A stretch of DNA of 64,000 nucleotides, from positions 179,423 to 243,422 of the forward strand of contig JAGAMF010000009.1 in NCBI GenBank assembly GCA_017624855.1, read 5' to 3'. The stretch is from Lachnospiraceae bacterium. Lineage in GTDB: Bacteria; Bacillota; Clostridia; Lachnospirales; Lachnospiraceae. Below the pieces are notes generated by a model. That model was given only the letters and a program-made list of their open reading frames with translations. It searched no databases and was not told the origin of the DNA. This document shows positions 29,441-40,174 of the stretch, one piece after another. Both the position numbers and the translations under genes were made by a program. The stretch's first letter is position 1. Each line of letters opens with the position of its first letter.

Positions 29441-30682
29441 ATGTACCTTGAAGAATTAGGAAAAAAAGCATCTGCTGCCAAATATGAAGTGCAGCTTTTA
29501 TCCACAGAAGATAAAAATAACGCATTGAAGGCTGTGGCTGATGCATTAATAACAAATACTGATATGATTATAAAAGAAAATGCCATTGATCTGCAAAACG
29601 GAGAAGCAAACGGCATGCATCCCGGTCTTATTGACAGATTGCGCCTTACTCCGGAGCGAATTAAGGCAATGGCGGAAGGAATCATGCAGATTATTGACTT
29701 GGAAGATCCCATCGGTGAAGTGTTGGAGACAACAACCCGTCCCAATGGTATGGAAATCAGTAAGGTTCGCGTTCCTATGGGCGTAATCGGTATTATTTAT
29801 GAATCCAGACCCAATGTGACGGCAGATGCCTTTGCTCTTTGTTTTAAAACCGGTAATGCGGTAATTTTAAAAGGTGGTAAAGATGCCATTCATTCCAATA
29901 AAGCCATCACGGATACCATTCGCGGTGCCTTAAAAGCGGCAGGTGTTACGGAGGATGCCATTCTTTTGATTGAGAAAACCGACCGTGAAACAACAACTGC
30001 TTTTATGAAGTTAAATGATTATGTGGATGTATTGATTCCCAGAGGCGGTGCGGGACTGATTCGTGCGGTGGTGGAGAACAGTACCATTCCCGTAATTGAA
30101 ACCGGTACCGGAAACTGCCATGTGTATGTAGATGAATATGCTGATTTTAATAAAGCTTTGGATATTATTTATAATGCCAAGACTCAGAGAATCGGCGTTT
30201 GCAATGCTTGTGAGTCTTTGGTCATTCATGACAAGGTAAAACTTGCGTTTTTACCTCTTTTGGCTGAAAAGCTTGCTCCCGCCAATGTGGAAATACGAAG
30301 CGATGCGGCGGCAAAAGAAGTGTTAAAAGACAGCGTGGATGCAACGGAAGAGGACTTTTATAAGGAATATCTGGATTATATTATTTCAATTAAGACGGTT
30401 AACAGCGTGGAAGAAGCAATTGCTCATATCAATGAGCATAATACAGGACATTCCGATTGTATTGTTTCGGAAAATGCTGAGAATATTGCCAAGTTCCAGA
30501 AGGGTGTGGATGCAGCCTGCGTATATGCCAATGTATCTACCCGTTTTACCGACGGTTTTGAGTTCGGTTTCGGTGCGGAAATCGGCATCAGTACCCAGAA
30601 GCTTCATGCCAGAGGTCCTATGGGCTTAAAAGAGCTGACCTCTTACAAATATTTAATTAACGGTAACGGACAAATTCGCTAG
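29441..30682 (+). CDS. proA: Glutamate-5-semialdehyde dehydrogenase
   Basis: Reduces glutamyl-5-phosphate to glutamate semialdehyde with NADPH, the second proline step. The 413 residues carry [40 protein letters not shown], and the active-site Cys region [22 protein letters not shown] precedes the start. It is separated from proB by DUF896, the cyclo-ligase and the sensor kinase. Confidence 0.95.
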   Translation: MYLEELGKKASAAKYEVQLLSTEDKNNALKAVADALITNTDMIIKENAIDLQNGEANGMHPGLIDRLRLTPERIKAMAEGIMQIIDLEDPIGEVLETTTRPNGMEISKVRVPMGVIGIIYESRPNVTADAFALCFKTGNAVILKGGKDAIHSNKAITDTIRGALKAAGVTEDAILLIEKTDRETTTAFMKLNDYVDVLIPRGGAGLIRAVVENSTIPVIETGTGNCHVYVDEYADFNKALDIIYNAKTQRIGVCNACESLVIHDKVKLAFLPLLAEKLAPANVEIRSDAAAKEVLKDSVDATEEDFYKEYLDYIISIKTVNSVEEAIAHINEHNTGHSDCIVSENAENIAKFQKGVDAACVYANVSTRFTDGFEFGFGAEIGISTQKLHARGPMGLKELTSYKYLINGNGQIR

Positions 30683-30708
30683 AATGGCGATTTTATAAGG
30701 AAAATAAT

Positions 30709-32151
30709 ATGTACTCAAATTTAGACAAAACGAAAATTGCCGCAGGTTTATCCGATTTGGATGAACTTGTAAGGCAGAAAGCTTTTATCGAAGAAGCCAA
30801 AGGGCTTGTGGCGAAGCTTTCCGAAGAAAAGGGAAGTCCTTTAACCTGTCATGTGGCTACCTTCGGTTGCCAGATGAATGCTCGCGACAGTGAGAAATTG
30901 CTGGGAATTCTTATAGAAGCCGGATATGAGCCCATTGACAACGAAGATGCGGATTTAGTGGTGTATAACACCTGTACCGTTCGCGATAATGCAAACCAGA
31001 AGGTTTACGGTCGTTTGGGCGTTCTTAACGGTAAGAAAAAGAAGAATCCTTTTATGAAGATTGCGTTGTGCGGCTGTATGACACAGGAACCTTCCGCAGT
31101 GGAGAAAATCAAAACCAGTTATCCTTTTGTGGATTTGATTTTTGGTACCCATAACATTTTTACTTTCGCAGAACTTTTATGCAGAATGTTAAAATCCGAT
31201 AAGCGGATTGAATGTATCTGGGAAAATACCACACAGATTGTGGAAGATTTGCCGATTCAGCGTAAATTCAAGTATAAAACCGGTGTAAACATTATGTTTG
31301 GTTGTAATAATTTCTGTTCCTATTGCATCGTGCCTTATGTACGAGGGCGGGAGCGAAGCCGTGCGCCGGAAGAAATTATCGAGGAAATTAAGAAACAAGT
31401 GGCGGACGGAGTAATTGAAGTAATGCTTCTTGGTCAGAATGTAAATTCCTACGGTAAAAACTTAGACAATCCCATCTCTTTTGCGGAACTTTTACGCAGG
31501 GTGGAAGAAATCGAAGGATTGCAGCGAATTCGTTTTATGACTTCTCATCCCAAGGATTTATCCGATGATCTGATTGATGTGATGAAACATTCCAAGAAGA
31601 TTTGCAGGCATTTGCATTTGCCCCTGCAGTCCGGAAGTACAAGGATTTTAAAAGCAATGAACCGAAAATACACTAAGGAACAGTATTTGGAGCTTGCTTT
31701 AAAAATACGCCGCGAAATACCCGATATTGCCATTACGACGGACATTATTGTGGGATTTCCCGGTGAAACAAAGGAAGACATTGATGAAACTCTGGATGTC
31801 ATCCGCAAGGTAAAATACGACAATGCGTTTACATTTCAGTATTCCAAGCGTACCGGTACGCCGGCCGCAGCTATGGAGAACCAGTGTAGCGCAGAGTTTG
31901 TAAAAGAGCAGTTTGACAGGGTTTTAAGTGAGGTACAGCTTAACGCAAGAAACCAAGTGGCATTGTGGGAGGGGAAAATCATGGATGCCTTGGTGGAAGA
32001 GGTAAACGAGCACGACAGTACTTTGGTAACGGGGCGCTTGTCCAACAATACCATCGTACATTTTCCGGGAGATGCAAGTCTCATTGGACAGATTGTGCCT
32101 GTGCGCCTTGATGCCTGCAAGGGATTCTACTACATAGGAGAGCTTGTATAA
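30709..32151 (+). CDS. miaB: tRNA-2-methylthio-N6-dimethylallyladenosine synthase
   Basis: Radical-SAM methylthiotransferase that adds the 2-methylthio group to i6A37 in tRNA, following MiaA (at 39.2 kb). The 480 residues show the N-terminal cluster cysteines (TFGCQMNARDSE, NTCTVRDNA, CGCMTQ), the radical-SAM motif CNNFCSYC (Cys 199, 203, 206), and a C-terminal TRAM domain. The MiaB-type HDSTLVTGRLSNNTIVHF ending fits. An N-terminal extension of about 45 residues before the UPF0004 domain is usual in Firmicutes. Confidence 0.95.
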   Translation: MYSNLDKTKIAAGLSDLDELVRQKAFIEEAKGLVAKLSEEKGSPLTCHVATFGCQMNARDSEKLLGILIEAGYEPIDNEDADLVVYNTCTVRDNANQKVYGRLGVLNGKKKKNPFMKIALCGCMTQEPSAVEKIKTSYPFVDLIFGTHNIFTFAELLCRMLKSDKRIECIWENTTQIVEDLPIQRKFKYKTGVNIMFGCNNFCSYCIVPYVRGRERSRAPEEIIEEIKKQVADGVIEVMLLGQNVNSYGKNLDNPISFAELLRRVEEIEGLQRIRFMTSHPKDLSDDLIDVMKHSKKICRHLHLPLQSGSTRILKAMNRKYTKEQYLELALKIRREIPDIAITTDIIVGFPGETKEDIDETLDVIRKVKYDNAFTFQYSKRTGTPAAAMENQCSAEFVKEQFDRVLSEVQLNARNQVALWEGKIMDALVEEVNEHDSTLVTGRLSNNTIVHFPGDASLIGQIVPVRLDACKGFYYIGELV

Positions 32152-32152
32152 T

Positions 32153-33865
32153 ATGGAAAAGTTAAAACCGAAGTTGTTTTCAGTGATGAAAACCTACACA
32201 AAAGAACAGTTTATTAAAGATGTGATTTCAGGTATTGTGGTTGCTATTGTAGCCTTGCCTTTATCCATCGCCCTTGCCATTGCTTCGGGAGTTGGTCCTG
32301 AGCAGGGTATTTATACTGCAATTATCGCAGGATTCTTAATTTCCTTCTTTGGAGGAAGCCGCGTACAGATTGCCGGCCCTACGGCTGCTTTTGCAACCAT
32401 TGTTGCAGGAATCGCATTGCAGGAAAACGGTATGTCCAAGCTGTTTTGGGCAACCATTATTGCCGGTGTTTTGTTGATATTAATGGGACTTTTAAAATTT
32501 GGAAGTCTGATTAAATACATACCATACACCATTACCACCGGTTTTACCGCCGGTATTGCGGTAACCATTGCAGTAGGCCAGTTAAAAGATTTCTTTGGCC
32601 TTACTTATCCGGAAGGATTGGTTTTAATCGAAACCGTAGAAAAAGCGGAAGCTGTTGTGGTAAACATCAATACTTTTAATTGGCAGGCATTTTTGGTTGG
32701 TATGATTTGTCTTGCGATTTTGATTGTATGGCCTTTTGCTTGGAATAAGATTGCCAAAGCAACCGAAAAGTCCAATAAGGCGGTGAAAGCCATTGTAAAA
32801 GTATTCGTCAGCATTCCCGGTTCCTTGATTGCCGTTGTAGTTGGCGTGCTTATGGTAAAATTGGGCGGCATGAATGTCAAAACCATCGGCGATTTATATA
32901 CCATTTCCAATGATTTGCCTAAGTTTGTTATGCCGGAAGTTGATTTGCAGTTGATTAAGGGAATTATTCCCGATGCATTTACCATCGCGATTCTTGCGGC
33001 AATTGAATCGCTTTTATCCTGTGTTGTAGCGGACAGTATGGTAAATTCAAAGCATCGTTCCAATATGGAACTTGTGGCTCAGGGTATCGGTAATATCGGT
33101 TCGGCTATGTTTGGCGGTATCCCTGCAACAGGAGCCATTGCAAGAACTGCTGCCAATGTAAAGAGCGGCGGTAGAACCCCTATTGCAGGTATGGTTCATG
33201 CGATTGTATTGCTTTTAATCCTTGTGGTATTAATGCCTTACGCAAGCTGGATTCCCATGCCTACCATCGCAGCAATCCTTCTTCAGGTAGCTTACAATAT
33301 GTCAGGTTGGAGGGAAATCGTAACCTTATTAAAATCTGCGCCAAAGAGCGATATTTTGGTTCTTTTGGTTACCTTCTTCTTGACCGTAATCTTTGACCTT
33401 GTTGTGGCAATTGAAGTTGGTATGGTACTTGCTGCAATTCTTTTCATGAAGAGAATGAGCGATGTAACCGATGTGCAGTCGTGGAAATACATTGACGATG
33501 AAAATGACGCCGATCACATTGATTTGAAAGTGGTGCCCGCAAACACCCGTGTATACGAATTGAGCGGTCCTTTGTTCTTCGGTGTTGCGGACAAGATTAT
33601 GAACATTTCATTGGACGGAGATCATAACTGCCTTGTACTTCGTATGAGAAGCGTAAACGCCATCGATGCTACCGCTATGCGTAATTTGGATAAAATCCGC
33701 CACGCATGTAAGAAAAAAGGTATGACATTGATTTTATCTCATGTAAATGAGCAGCCTATGAATGTCATGAAGAAATCAGGCTTTTATGATAAGGTCGGTG
33801 CAGAAAACTTCTGTGCTCACATTGATGACGCCTTAAAGAGAGCAGAAAGCTTGGCTGAGAAGTAA
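32153..33865 (+). CDS. SulP-family anion transporter with STAS domain
   Basis: A 570-residue membrane transporter. About 11-12 helices include PLSIALAIASGVGPEQGIYTAIIAGF, QIAGPTAAFATIVAGI and the conserved GGIPATGAIARTAANVKSGGRTPIAG. A STAS domain fills the last ~130 residues (YELSGPLFFGVADKI, VNAIDATAMRNLDKI). SulP proteins move sulfate, bicarbonate or dicarboxylates; the substrate here is unknown. The ATG at 32153 directly follows the miaB stop; the upstream in-frame TTG at 32144 is too near the GGAG site. Confidence 0.92.
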   Translation: MEKLKPKLFSVMKTYTKEQFIKDVISGIVVAIVALPLSIALAIASGVGPEQGIYTAIIAGFLISFFGGSRVQIAGPTAAFATIVAGIALQENGMSKLFWATIIAGVLLILMGLLKFGSLIKYIPYTITTGFTAGIAVTIAVGQLKDFFGLTYPEGLVLIETVEKAEAVVVNINTFNWQAFLVGMICLAILIVWPFAWNKIAKATEKSNKAVKAIVKVFVSIPGSLIAVVVGVLMVKLGGMNVKTIGDLYTISNDLPKFVMPEVDLQLIKGIIPDAFTIAILAAIESLLSCVVADSMVNSKHRSNMELVAQGIGNIGSAMFGGIPATGAIARTAANVKSGGRTPIAGMVHAIVLLLILVVLMPYASWIPMPTIAAILLQVAYNMSGWREIVTLLKSAPKSDILVLLVTFFLTVIFDLVVAIEVGMVLAAILFMKRMSDVTDVQSWKYIDDENDADHIDLKVVPANTRVYELSGPLFFGVADKIMNISLDGDHNCLVLRMRSVNAIDATAMRNLDKIRHACKKKGMTLILSHVNEQPMNVMKKSGFYDKVGAENFCAHIDDALKRAESLAEK

Positions 33866-34391
33866 TAATTAATATAAAAATTAAATGAATATTCTGTGTA
33901 AAATATAATTTTATAACAAGACAAATATGTCGAGTTTCGAAAATACGGCTTTTTCTCGTTTTATGTCGTGTTGAAAACCGGCAAAAATTCTATTATTTAT
34001 TATTGAATTTATTGTTGTGTTTGTGCTTGCATTGTTATTTAAATCAATTCTTACGATGATTGGTGTATAAGATATTTATAAAATCAAATTCTCGGAAGTA
34101 TCCAGCTGGATGTGCATACTATCCGTGCTGATTTTTAGAAGAAGAAAATTCCGATTTTTTGGTGTGACTTAGTAATTTTGATAACTCAACATAAGATTTA
34201 GCATTTCAATTAAGGACCGTTTTTGCCCGTCGGTGCTTAATGAGTGTTGAATGTAAATGAAACACGAATTTAGCATCCGTTACGTGGCAGAATCGAGCGA
34301 GAGCGTGTCCGTATTGATTGCTAAATCTTTATGTGGTATACAAACACCCCACCGAAAAATCGGTCAAATTCATAAACAGGAGAGAAAACAC
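33866..34391 (+). other. Long non-coding stretch before mutS
   Basis: 526 bases without a supported gene. It is AT-rich at first, then less so. Visible are a 12-base perfect palindrome ATCCAGCTGGAT (34100-34111) and a short hairpin ACCGA/TCGGT near 34351-34364 just before the mutS ribosome site. An open frame runs from 34257 into mutS, but its N-terminal 45 residues do not resemble MutS. I see no T-box core, no known riboswitch motif and no clear promoter. Confidence 0.5.
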
Positions 34392-37043
34392 ATGGCTGAA
34401 ATGACACCCATGATGCAAAAATATATGGAAACCAAGCAGGAATACCCGGATTGTATTCTTTTTTATCGTTTGGGCGACTTTTATGAGATGTTCTTTGAAG
34501 ATGCGGTTGTGGCATCCAGAGAGCTTGAGATTGCCTTAACCGGTAAAAGCTGTGGTTTGGAAGAGCGTGCGCCCATGTGCGGCGTTCCTTTTCATGCGGT
34601 GGACACTTATTTAAACAGACTGGTGTCAAAAGGCTATAAGGTTGCCATTTGTGAGCAGGTAGAGGATCCCAAAACCGCTAAAGGGCTTGTGAAGCGTGAG
34701 GTTACCCGTGTGGTTACGCCGGGTACCAATATTAACCTTCAGGCCTTGGAGGAAAGTAAAAACAACTTCCTGATGTGTATTGCGTATTTTACCAATTCCA
34801 TCGGTATTTCCGTGGCGGATGTTACCACAGGTGATTATTTTCTTGCGGAAGTGGATGATTTGAAGCGTTTGTTTGATGAAATTTCCAAATACAATCCTTC
34901 GGAGATTATCTGCAATGAAGCGTTTATGGTAAGCGGTTTTGATATTGAGGACTTAAAAGGAAGAATGAATACCTCGGTATACACTTTGGACAACCGCTAT
35001 TTTGACGAGGCAGCATGCAAAAAATGTTTACAAAAGCATTTTAAAGTGAGTTCCCTGATTGGAATGGGGCTTGAAGATTTTCCTACCGGAATCATTGCTT
35101 CCGGAGCGTTGATGCTTTATTTACAGGATACTCAGAAGATTTCATTGTCGCATTTTACCCATCTTTATCCTTATGCGACAGGGAAATATATGCTTCTTGA
35201 CAGTTCAACCAGAAGGAATTTGGAATTGACGGAAACATTGCGTGAAAAGCAGAAACGCGGTTCCCTTCTTTGGGTATTGGACAAAACAAAAACCGCCATG
35301 GGAGCAAGAACACTGCGTCATTTTATTGAGCAGCCTCTGATTTACAAAGAAGATATTGAATACAGACAAAGCGGCGTGGAAGCTCTGTTTAAAGACAGTA
35401 TTTCCAGAGACGAGTTACGGGAATATTTAAACCCCATTTATGATATGGAGCGTCTGTTAAGTAAGGTAAGTTACCAGTCCATTAACCCCAGAGATATGAT
35501 TGCATTCCGTAATTCCGTGGAGATGCTTCCTCATATCAAGTCGGTATTGGAGAGTTTTGAGACACCTCAACTGGCAGAACTTCGTAATGAAATAGATGAT
35601 TTAAAAGATGTATTTAAGCTGATTGATGATGCTATTGTAGAAGAAGCCCCCATGCAGTCGAAAGAAGGCGGCATTATAAAAGCCGGATATAACACAGACA
35701 TCGATTATCTTCGTAATGCCAAAACGGAAGGGAAAACCTGGCTTGCGGAATTGGAAAGTGTGGAGCGTGAGCGTACCGGAATCAAAAATCTTCGCGTAAA
35801 ATTCAATAAAGTATTCGGTTATTATATTGAGGTAACCAATTCTTACTTGAATTTGGTGCCCGAGGAATATATCCGTAAGCAGACATTAACCAACGCGGAG
35901 CGTTTTACCACAAATCGTTTAAAAGAGTTGGAAGACATTGTTCTGAATGCGGAAGATAAATTAAACAATCTGGAATATGAAGAATTCTGTAAAATTCGTG
36001 ACTATATTGCGGCGCAGCTTGAACGAATCCAGCGTACAGCCAAAGCAGTGGCTAATTTGGATGCCTTATGTTCCTTAGCATATGTGGCGGAGCAGAACCA
36101 TTATGTAAAACCTACTTTAAACGAAAAAGGTATTATCGATATCAAGGACGGAAGACATCCCGTGGTGGAAAAAATGATTCAGCACGATATGTTTATTCCA
36201 AACGATACCTTTTTAGACAATAACAATCATTGTATTTCCGTAATTACCGGTCCCAACATGGCAGGTAAGTCCACTTATATGCGTCAAGCGGCTTTGATTG
36301 TACTTATGGCGCAGATTGGTTCTTTTGTACCTGCTAAAAGTGCCAAAATCGGTGTGGTTGACCGCATTTTTACCCGTGTGGGAGCATCGGATGACCTCGC
36401 CAGCGGACAGAGTACTTTTATGATTGAAATGAATGAAGTTTCCAATATTTTGCGCAATGCTACAAGTAAGAGTCTTTTGATTTTGGATGAAATCGGCCGC
36501 GGAACTTCAACTTTTGACGGTTTGAGCATTGCCTGGGCGGTGATTGAACATATCAGTAATCGTAAGTTATTGGGCGCAAAGACTTTATTTGCCACCCATT
36601 ATCATGAATTAACGGAATTGGAAGGCAAAATGAGCAATGTCAACAATTATTGTATCGCCGTAAAAGAAAAAGGCGACGATATTGTCTTCCTTCGTAAAAT
36701 CATCAAAGGCGGTGCAGACAAGAGTTATGGTATTCAGGTTGCCAAACTTGCCGGTGTGCCGGACATGGTAATCGATCGTGCCAAAGAGATTGTGGAGCAG
36801 CTTACGGATAACGATATTATCGAGAAAATCCAGAGTATCACCACATCCACAAATAAAAATGACAAGAAAGCTTCCGTGCCCAAATACGATGAAGTGGATT
36901 TGGCACAGTTTTCATTGTTTGATACGGTAACGGATGAGGATGTTATTGCGGAATTAAAAGAAATTGATATTACCACATTAACGCCGTTAGACGCTATGAA
37001 TACGCTGTATCGCTTGCAGAACAAGTTGAAAAACCGTTGGTAA
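34392..37043 (+). CDS. mutS: DNA mismatch repair protein MutS
   Basis: Mismatch sensor ATPase. The ATG at 34392 has AGGAG upstream and gives 883 residues beginning MAEMTPMMQKYMETKQEYPDCILFYRLGDFYEMF, the canonical N-terminus including the mismatch-reading Phe (GDFYEMF). Walker A GPNMAGKST at about 620-627, Walker B LLILDEIGRGTST, and ATHYHELTELE follow. The C-terminal PLDAMNTLYRLQNKLK is the MutS tetramerisation tail. mutL follows after 33 bases. Confidence 0.97.
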   Translation: MAEMTPMMQKYMETKQEYPDCILFYRLGDFYEMFFEDAVVASRELEIALTGKSCGLEERAPMCGVPFHAVDTYLNRLVSKGYKVAICEQVEDPKTAKGLVKREVTRVVTPGTNINLQALEESKNNFLMCIAYFTNSIGISVADVTTGDYFLAEVDDLKRLFDEISKYNPSEIICNEAFMVSGFDIEDLKGRMNTSVYTLDNRYFDEAACKKCLQKHFKVSSLIGMGLEDFPTGIIASGALMLYLQDTQKISLSHFTHLYPYATGKYMLLDSSTRRNLELTETLREKQKRGSLLWVLDKTKTAMGARTLRHFIEQPLIYKEDIEYRQSGVEALFKDSISRDELREYLNPIYDMERLLSKVSYQSINPRDMIAFRNSVEMLPHIKSVLESFETPQLAELRNEIDDLKDVFKLIDDAIVEEAPMQSKEGGIIKAGYNTDIDYLRNAKTEGKTWLAELESVERERTGIKNLRVKFNKVFGYYIEVTNSYLNLVPEEYIRKQTLTNAERFTTNRLKELEDIVLNAEDKLNNLEYEEFCKIRDYIAAQLERIQRTAKAVANLDALCSLAYVAEQNHYVKPTLNEKGIIDIKDGRHPVVEKMIQHDMFIPNDTFLDNNNHCISVITGPNMAGKSTYMRQAALIVLMAQIGSFVPAKSAKIGVVDRIFTRVGASDDLASGQSTFMIEMNEVSNILRNATSKSLLILDEIGRGTSTFDGLSIAWAVIEHISNRKLLGAKTLFATHYHELTELEGKMSNVNNYCIAVKEKGDDIVFLRKIIKGGADKSYGIQVAKLAGVPDMVIDRAKEIVEQLTDNDIIEKIQSITTSTNKNDKKASVPKYDEVDLAQFSLFDTVTDEDVIAELKEIDITTLTPLDAMNTLYRLQNKLKNRW

Positions 37044-37076
37044 GTATATAAAAAAACGAAAGGATACATCGGATAA

Positions 37077-39176
37077 ATGCCTGAAATTAAATTACTGGAT
37101 AGTCAGACAATTGATAAAATTGCTGCCGGTGAAGTGGTTGAAAAGCCTGCAAGTGTGGTAAAAGAGCTGGTGGAAAATGCAATGGATGCCCATGCAAAGG
37201 CGATTACCGTGGAAATCAAAGGCGGCGGTATTGATTTGATTCGTATTACCGATGACGGCTGGGGAATTCCCGCAGAAGAGTTACCCAAGGCGTTTCTTCG
37301 CCATGCCACAAGCAAAATCGAGTCCGATGCAGACCTTTTTTACTTACAGACACTGGGATTTCGCGGTGAGGCATTGGCCAGTATTTCCGCGGTAGCTCAG
37401 GTAGAAATGATTACCAAAACAGAAGATTCCTTAACCGGAACACGAATTGTAATTGAGGGTGGTGTGCAGAAAGAGTTTGAAGAAATCGGTGCACCGAACG
37501 GTACTACGATTTTGGTTCGTAACCTCTTTTATAATACGCCTGCAAGAAAGAAATTTCTGAAATCTGCCATGACGGAAGGGGCTCATATTGTAGAATTGAT
37601 GCAACATATGGCTTTAAGCATGCCTTCCATGTCTTTTAAGCTTGTGGTAAACAATGCGGTGAAGTTTCATACTTCCGGAAACGGTGATTTAAAAGAAGTG
37701 ATTTATCGTATCTACGGTCGTGATACCACCAAAGCATTGATTCCCGTAAGCGTGGAGCAGGATGGAATCGCAATTGAAGGCTATTTGGGCAAACCGGAGC
37801 TTTCCAGAGCTAATCGAGCCTTTGAAAATTATTTTGTAAACAGACGCTATGTGCGCAGTAATTTTATTTCAAAAGGCATTGAAGACGGTTATAAGGGATT
37901 TATGATGCAACATCAGTTCCCTTTCTGCGTACTGCATATCAATGTGGACACTACGGCGCTGGATGTGAATGTGCATCCTACCAAAATGCAGGTGCGTATG
38001 TCCAATCAGGAACAATTGGTGCGCTGCCTTGTGGATAATATTCGTAACAGCTTAACCGGTAGGGAAATGATTCCCGAGGCGAAATTGGTACAGGATGAGG
38101 TGGCTGAGGAACGAATTACCACGCCGGAACCTTTTGAGAAAGAGCGTTTAAAAGAGTGGAAGGAAAACGAAGCCGCGCGAATTCATAAAGAACAGGCCGG
38201 GGCGAGAGACTATTCTGCTGTCACAAAGGCGGAAGAGAGTGTTGAGAAGAAAGAAATTGACCTCAATAGCATAAAACGACCGTTTTCCGATCCTGAAATT
38301 ATTTTAAAATCTGCCGAAGATGAGTTTTCGTCAATAAGTTCTAAGCCTATCGTATTAGGGGAAACCGGCAAAAAGCGTTTTGAAAGCGAATTGTTCTTTT
38401 CGGAAGATGAAGAAAAAACATCATGTGTTGAAAAAGAAGACAATACGCAGACCGTTGAGTCTCAAACTGTCTTAGAGGATGCGGAAATTTCAAATGTTAA
38501 TACCGATACTTCACAGTCCCCTTTTAACAGTGAAATCATCATTGAGAAACCGGAACAGCTGGATTTGTTTGAAGAAAAGATTTTAACTGCGGACAGACGA
38601 CAAAACTTTGTGGTTTTAGGACAGATTTTTAAGACATATTGGTTGATTGAGTATGACGGAAAGCTGTTTTTCCTGGATCAGCATGCTGCGCATGAGAAGG
38701 TAAAGTTTGAGGAATTTATGAAAAAGTACCGGGAGAAAGAGATTTTATCTCAGAATTTATCCCCGGCCATTGTGGTAAGTTTGTCTCAAACAGATGCTTT
38801 GGTTTATGAAGAACATAAGCAGGTTTTCGAGAATTTTGGCTTTGAAATCGAGTCTTTCGGTGGAGATGAACTGATGCTTCGTGCCATTCCTTTGGACTTA
38901 TACGGAGCCAATCCCAAAGAAATGTTTCTTGCCATTTTAGAAGAATTGGCACAGGTGCATTCGGCGGCAAAAATTGATATTATTGAGGATCGAATCGCAA
39001 CCATGGCTTGTAAAGCTGCTGTAAAAGGGAACAGTACCATGTCGTTTGAACAGATTTCGGTACTTTTGGATCAGTTGTTGACTTTGGAGAATCCTTATCA
39101 GTGTCCTCACGGCAGACCTACCATGTTTTCCATGACCAAGTACGAGATTGAGAAGAAATTTAAGAGAATTGTGTAG
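37077..39176 (+). CDS. mutL: DNA mismatch repair protein MutL
   Basis: GHKL ATPase and nicking endonuclease that acts after MutS. The 699 residues have KIAAGEVVEKPASVVKELVENAMDA, DDGWGI, TLGFRGEALASIS and an acidic variable linker (about 330-490). The C-terminal endonuclease domain contains DQHAAHEKVKFEEF (Asp near 534), matching the DQHAxxExxxxE metal motif of nicking MutL proteins, plus CPHGRPT. This implies strand discrimination without MutH. miaA follows, a common Firmicutes arrangement. Confidence 0.97.
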   Translation: MPEIKLLDSQTIDKIAAGEVVEKPASVVKELVENAMDAHAKAITVEIKGGGIDLIRITDDGWGIPAEELPKAFLRHATSKIESDADLFYLQTLGFRGEALASISAVAQVEMITKTEDSLTGTRIVIEGGVQKEFEEIGAPNGTTILVRNLFYNTPARKKFLKSAMTEGAHIVELMQHMALSMPSMSFKLVVNNAVKFHTSGNGDLKEVIYRIYGRDTTKALIPVSVEQDGIAIEGYLGKPELSRANRAFENYFVNRRYVRSNFISKGIEDGYKGFMMQHQFPFCVLHINVDTTALDVNVHPTKMQVRMSNQEQLVRCLVDNIRNSLTGREMIPEAKLVQDEVAEERITTPEPFEKERLKEWKENEAARIHKEQAGARDYSAVTKAEESVEKKEIDLNSIKRPFSDPEIILKSAEDEFSSISSKPIVLGETGKKRFESELFFSEDEEKTSCVEKEDNTQTVESQTVLEDAEISNVNTDTSQSPFNSEIIIEKPEQLDLFEEKILTADRRQNFVVLGQIFKTYWLIEYDGKLFFLDQHAAHEKVKFEEFMKKYREKEILSQNLSPAIVVSLSQTDALVYEEHKQVFENFGFEIESFGGDELMLRAIPLDLYGANPKEMFLAILEELAQVHSAAKIDIIEDRIATMACKAAVKGNSTMSFEQISVLLDQLLTLENPYQCPHGRPTMFSMTKYEIEKKFKRIV

Positions 39177-39208
39177 TTTTTAAGCATATTTATGAAACAG
39201 GAGTAATC

Positions 39209-40159
39209 ATGCAGAAACCCAAATTAATTATCCTTGCCGGACCTACGGCGGTGGGCAAAACAGACAATTCCATACGACTGGCAAAAGTGGTAAACGGCGA
39301 GATTATTTCTGCGGATTCCATGCAGGTATATAAGCGCATGGATATCGGTTCTGCAAAGATTACGCCGGAAGAGATGCAGGGTGTTAAGCATTACTTAATT
39401 GATGTATTGGAACCTACGGATGAATTTAATATTGTGCGTTTTCAACAGATGGCCAAAGCTGCCATGGCTGAAATCTATGCCAAGGGCAAAATTCCCATTC
39501 TGGTGGGCGGCACAGGCTTTTATATCCAGTCTCTTTTATATGATATTGAATTTAAAGAAGAGGAAGAGGCGAATATTGCTTTGCGTGAAGAATTGCAGCG
39601 TTTTGCCGATGAAAACGGAAAGGAAGCCTTGCATGAGCGGTTAAAAGCCGTAGATCCTGAGTCTGCGGAAGCAATTCCTGCGGGCAATGTAAAAAGGGTT
39701 ATTCGCGCCTTGGAGTTTTATGAAACGCACCATGAAAAGATTTCTGCACATAATGCAGAGCAAGCAGAAAAGGAGTCGCCTTACAATTATGCATTCTTTG
39801 TACTGACCGACGACAGAAAGCTTCTTTATGAGCGTATTGAAAAGCGAATCGACATTATGCTGGAGAAAGGTTTAATCAATGAGGTAAAAGCCTTACAGGC
39901 GGAAGGCTTGAATCGTAATTATATCTCCATGCAAGGATTGGGATATAAGGAGATTCTGGCTTATTTAGAGGGGGAGATTTCCTTAGAGGAAGCGATTTAT
40001 ATTTTAAAGCGCGATACGAGACATTTTGCCAAGCGCCAGATTACCTGGTTTAAGCGGGAAAAAGATGTAAAATGGCTTGATAAAAGTAGGTTTGGGCATA
40101 ATGATGATGCGATGTTTGAAGAGATGATGGTTTATCTGAGATATAAAGATATTGTGTAG
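39209..40159 (+). CDS. miaA: tRNA dimethylallyltransferase
   Basis: Adds the isopentenyl group to A37 of UNN-reading tRNAs, making the substrate of MiaB. The 316 residues show the P-loop LAGPTAVGKT, SADSMQVYKRMDIGSAK, VGGTGFYIQSLLYD and the late ALEFYETHHEKIS and GYKEI...L..DTRHFAKRQITWFK motifs. Length is normal. It is the third gene of mutS-mutL-miaA. Confidence 0.96.
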   Translation: MQKPKLIILAGPTAVGKTDNSIRLAKVVNGEIISADSMQVYKRMDIGSAKITPEEMQGVKHYLIDVLEPTDEFNIVRFQQMAKAAMAEIYAKGKIPILVGGTGFYIQSLLYDIEFKEEEEANIALREELQRFADENGKEALHERLKAVDPESAEAIPAGNVKRVIRALEFYETHHEKISAHNAEQAEKESPYNYAFFVLTDDRKLLYERIEKRIDIMLEKGLINEVKALQAEGLNRNYISMQGLGYKEILAYLEGEISLEEAIYILKRDTRHFAKRQITWFKREKDVKWLDKSRFGHNDDAMFEEMMVYLRYKDIV

Positions 40160-40174
40160 GAAAAAGGTATACAT

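Noticed and set aside
33866-34391. T-box or known riboswitch before mutS
   Set aside because: No GGGTGGNACC T-box core or other recognised aptamer motif, and mutS is not a usual target.
34257-34391. 45-residue N-terminal extension of MutS
   Set aside because: No ribosome site at 34257, no resemblance to MutS, while ATG 34392 has AGGAG and the canonical N-terminus.
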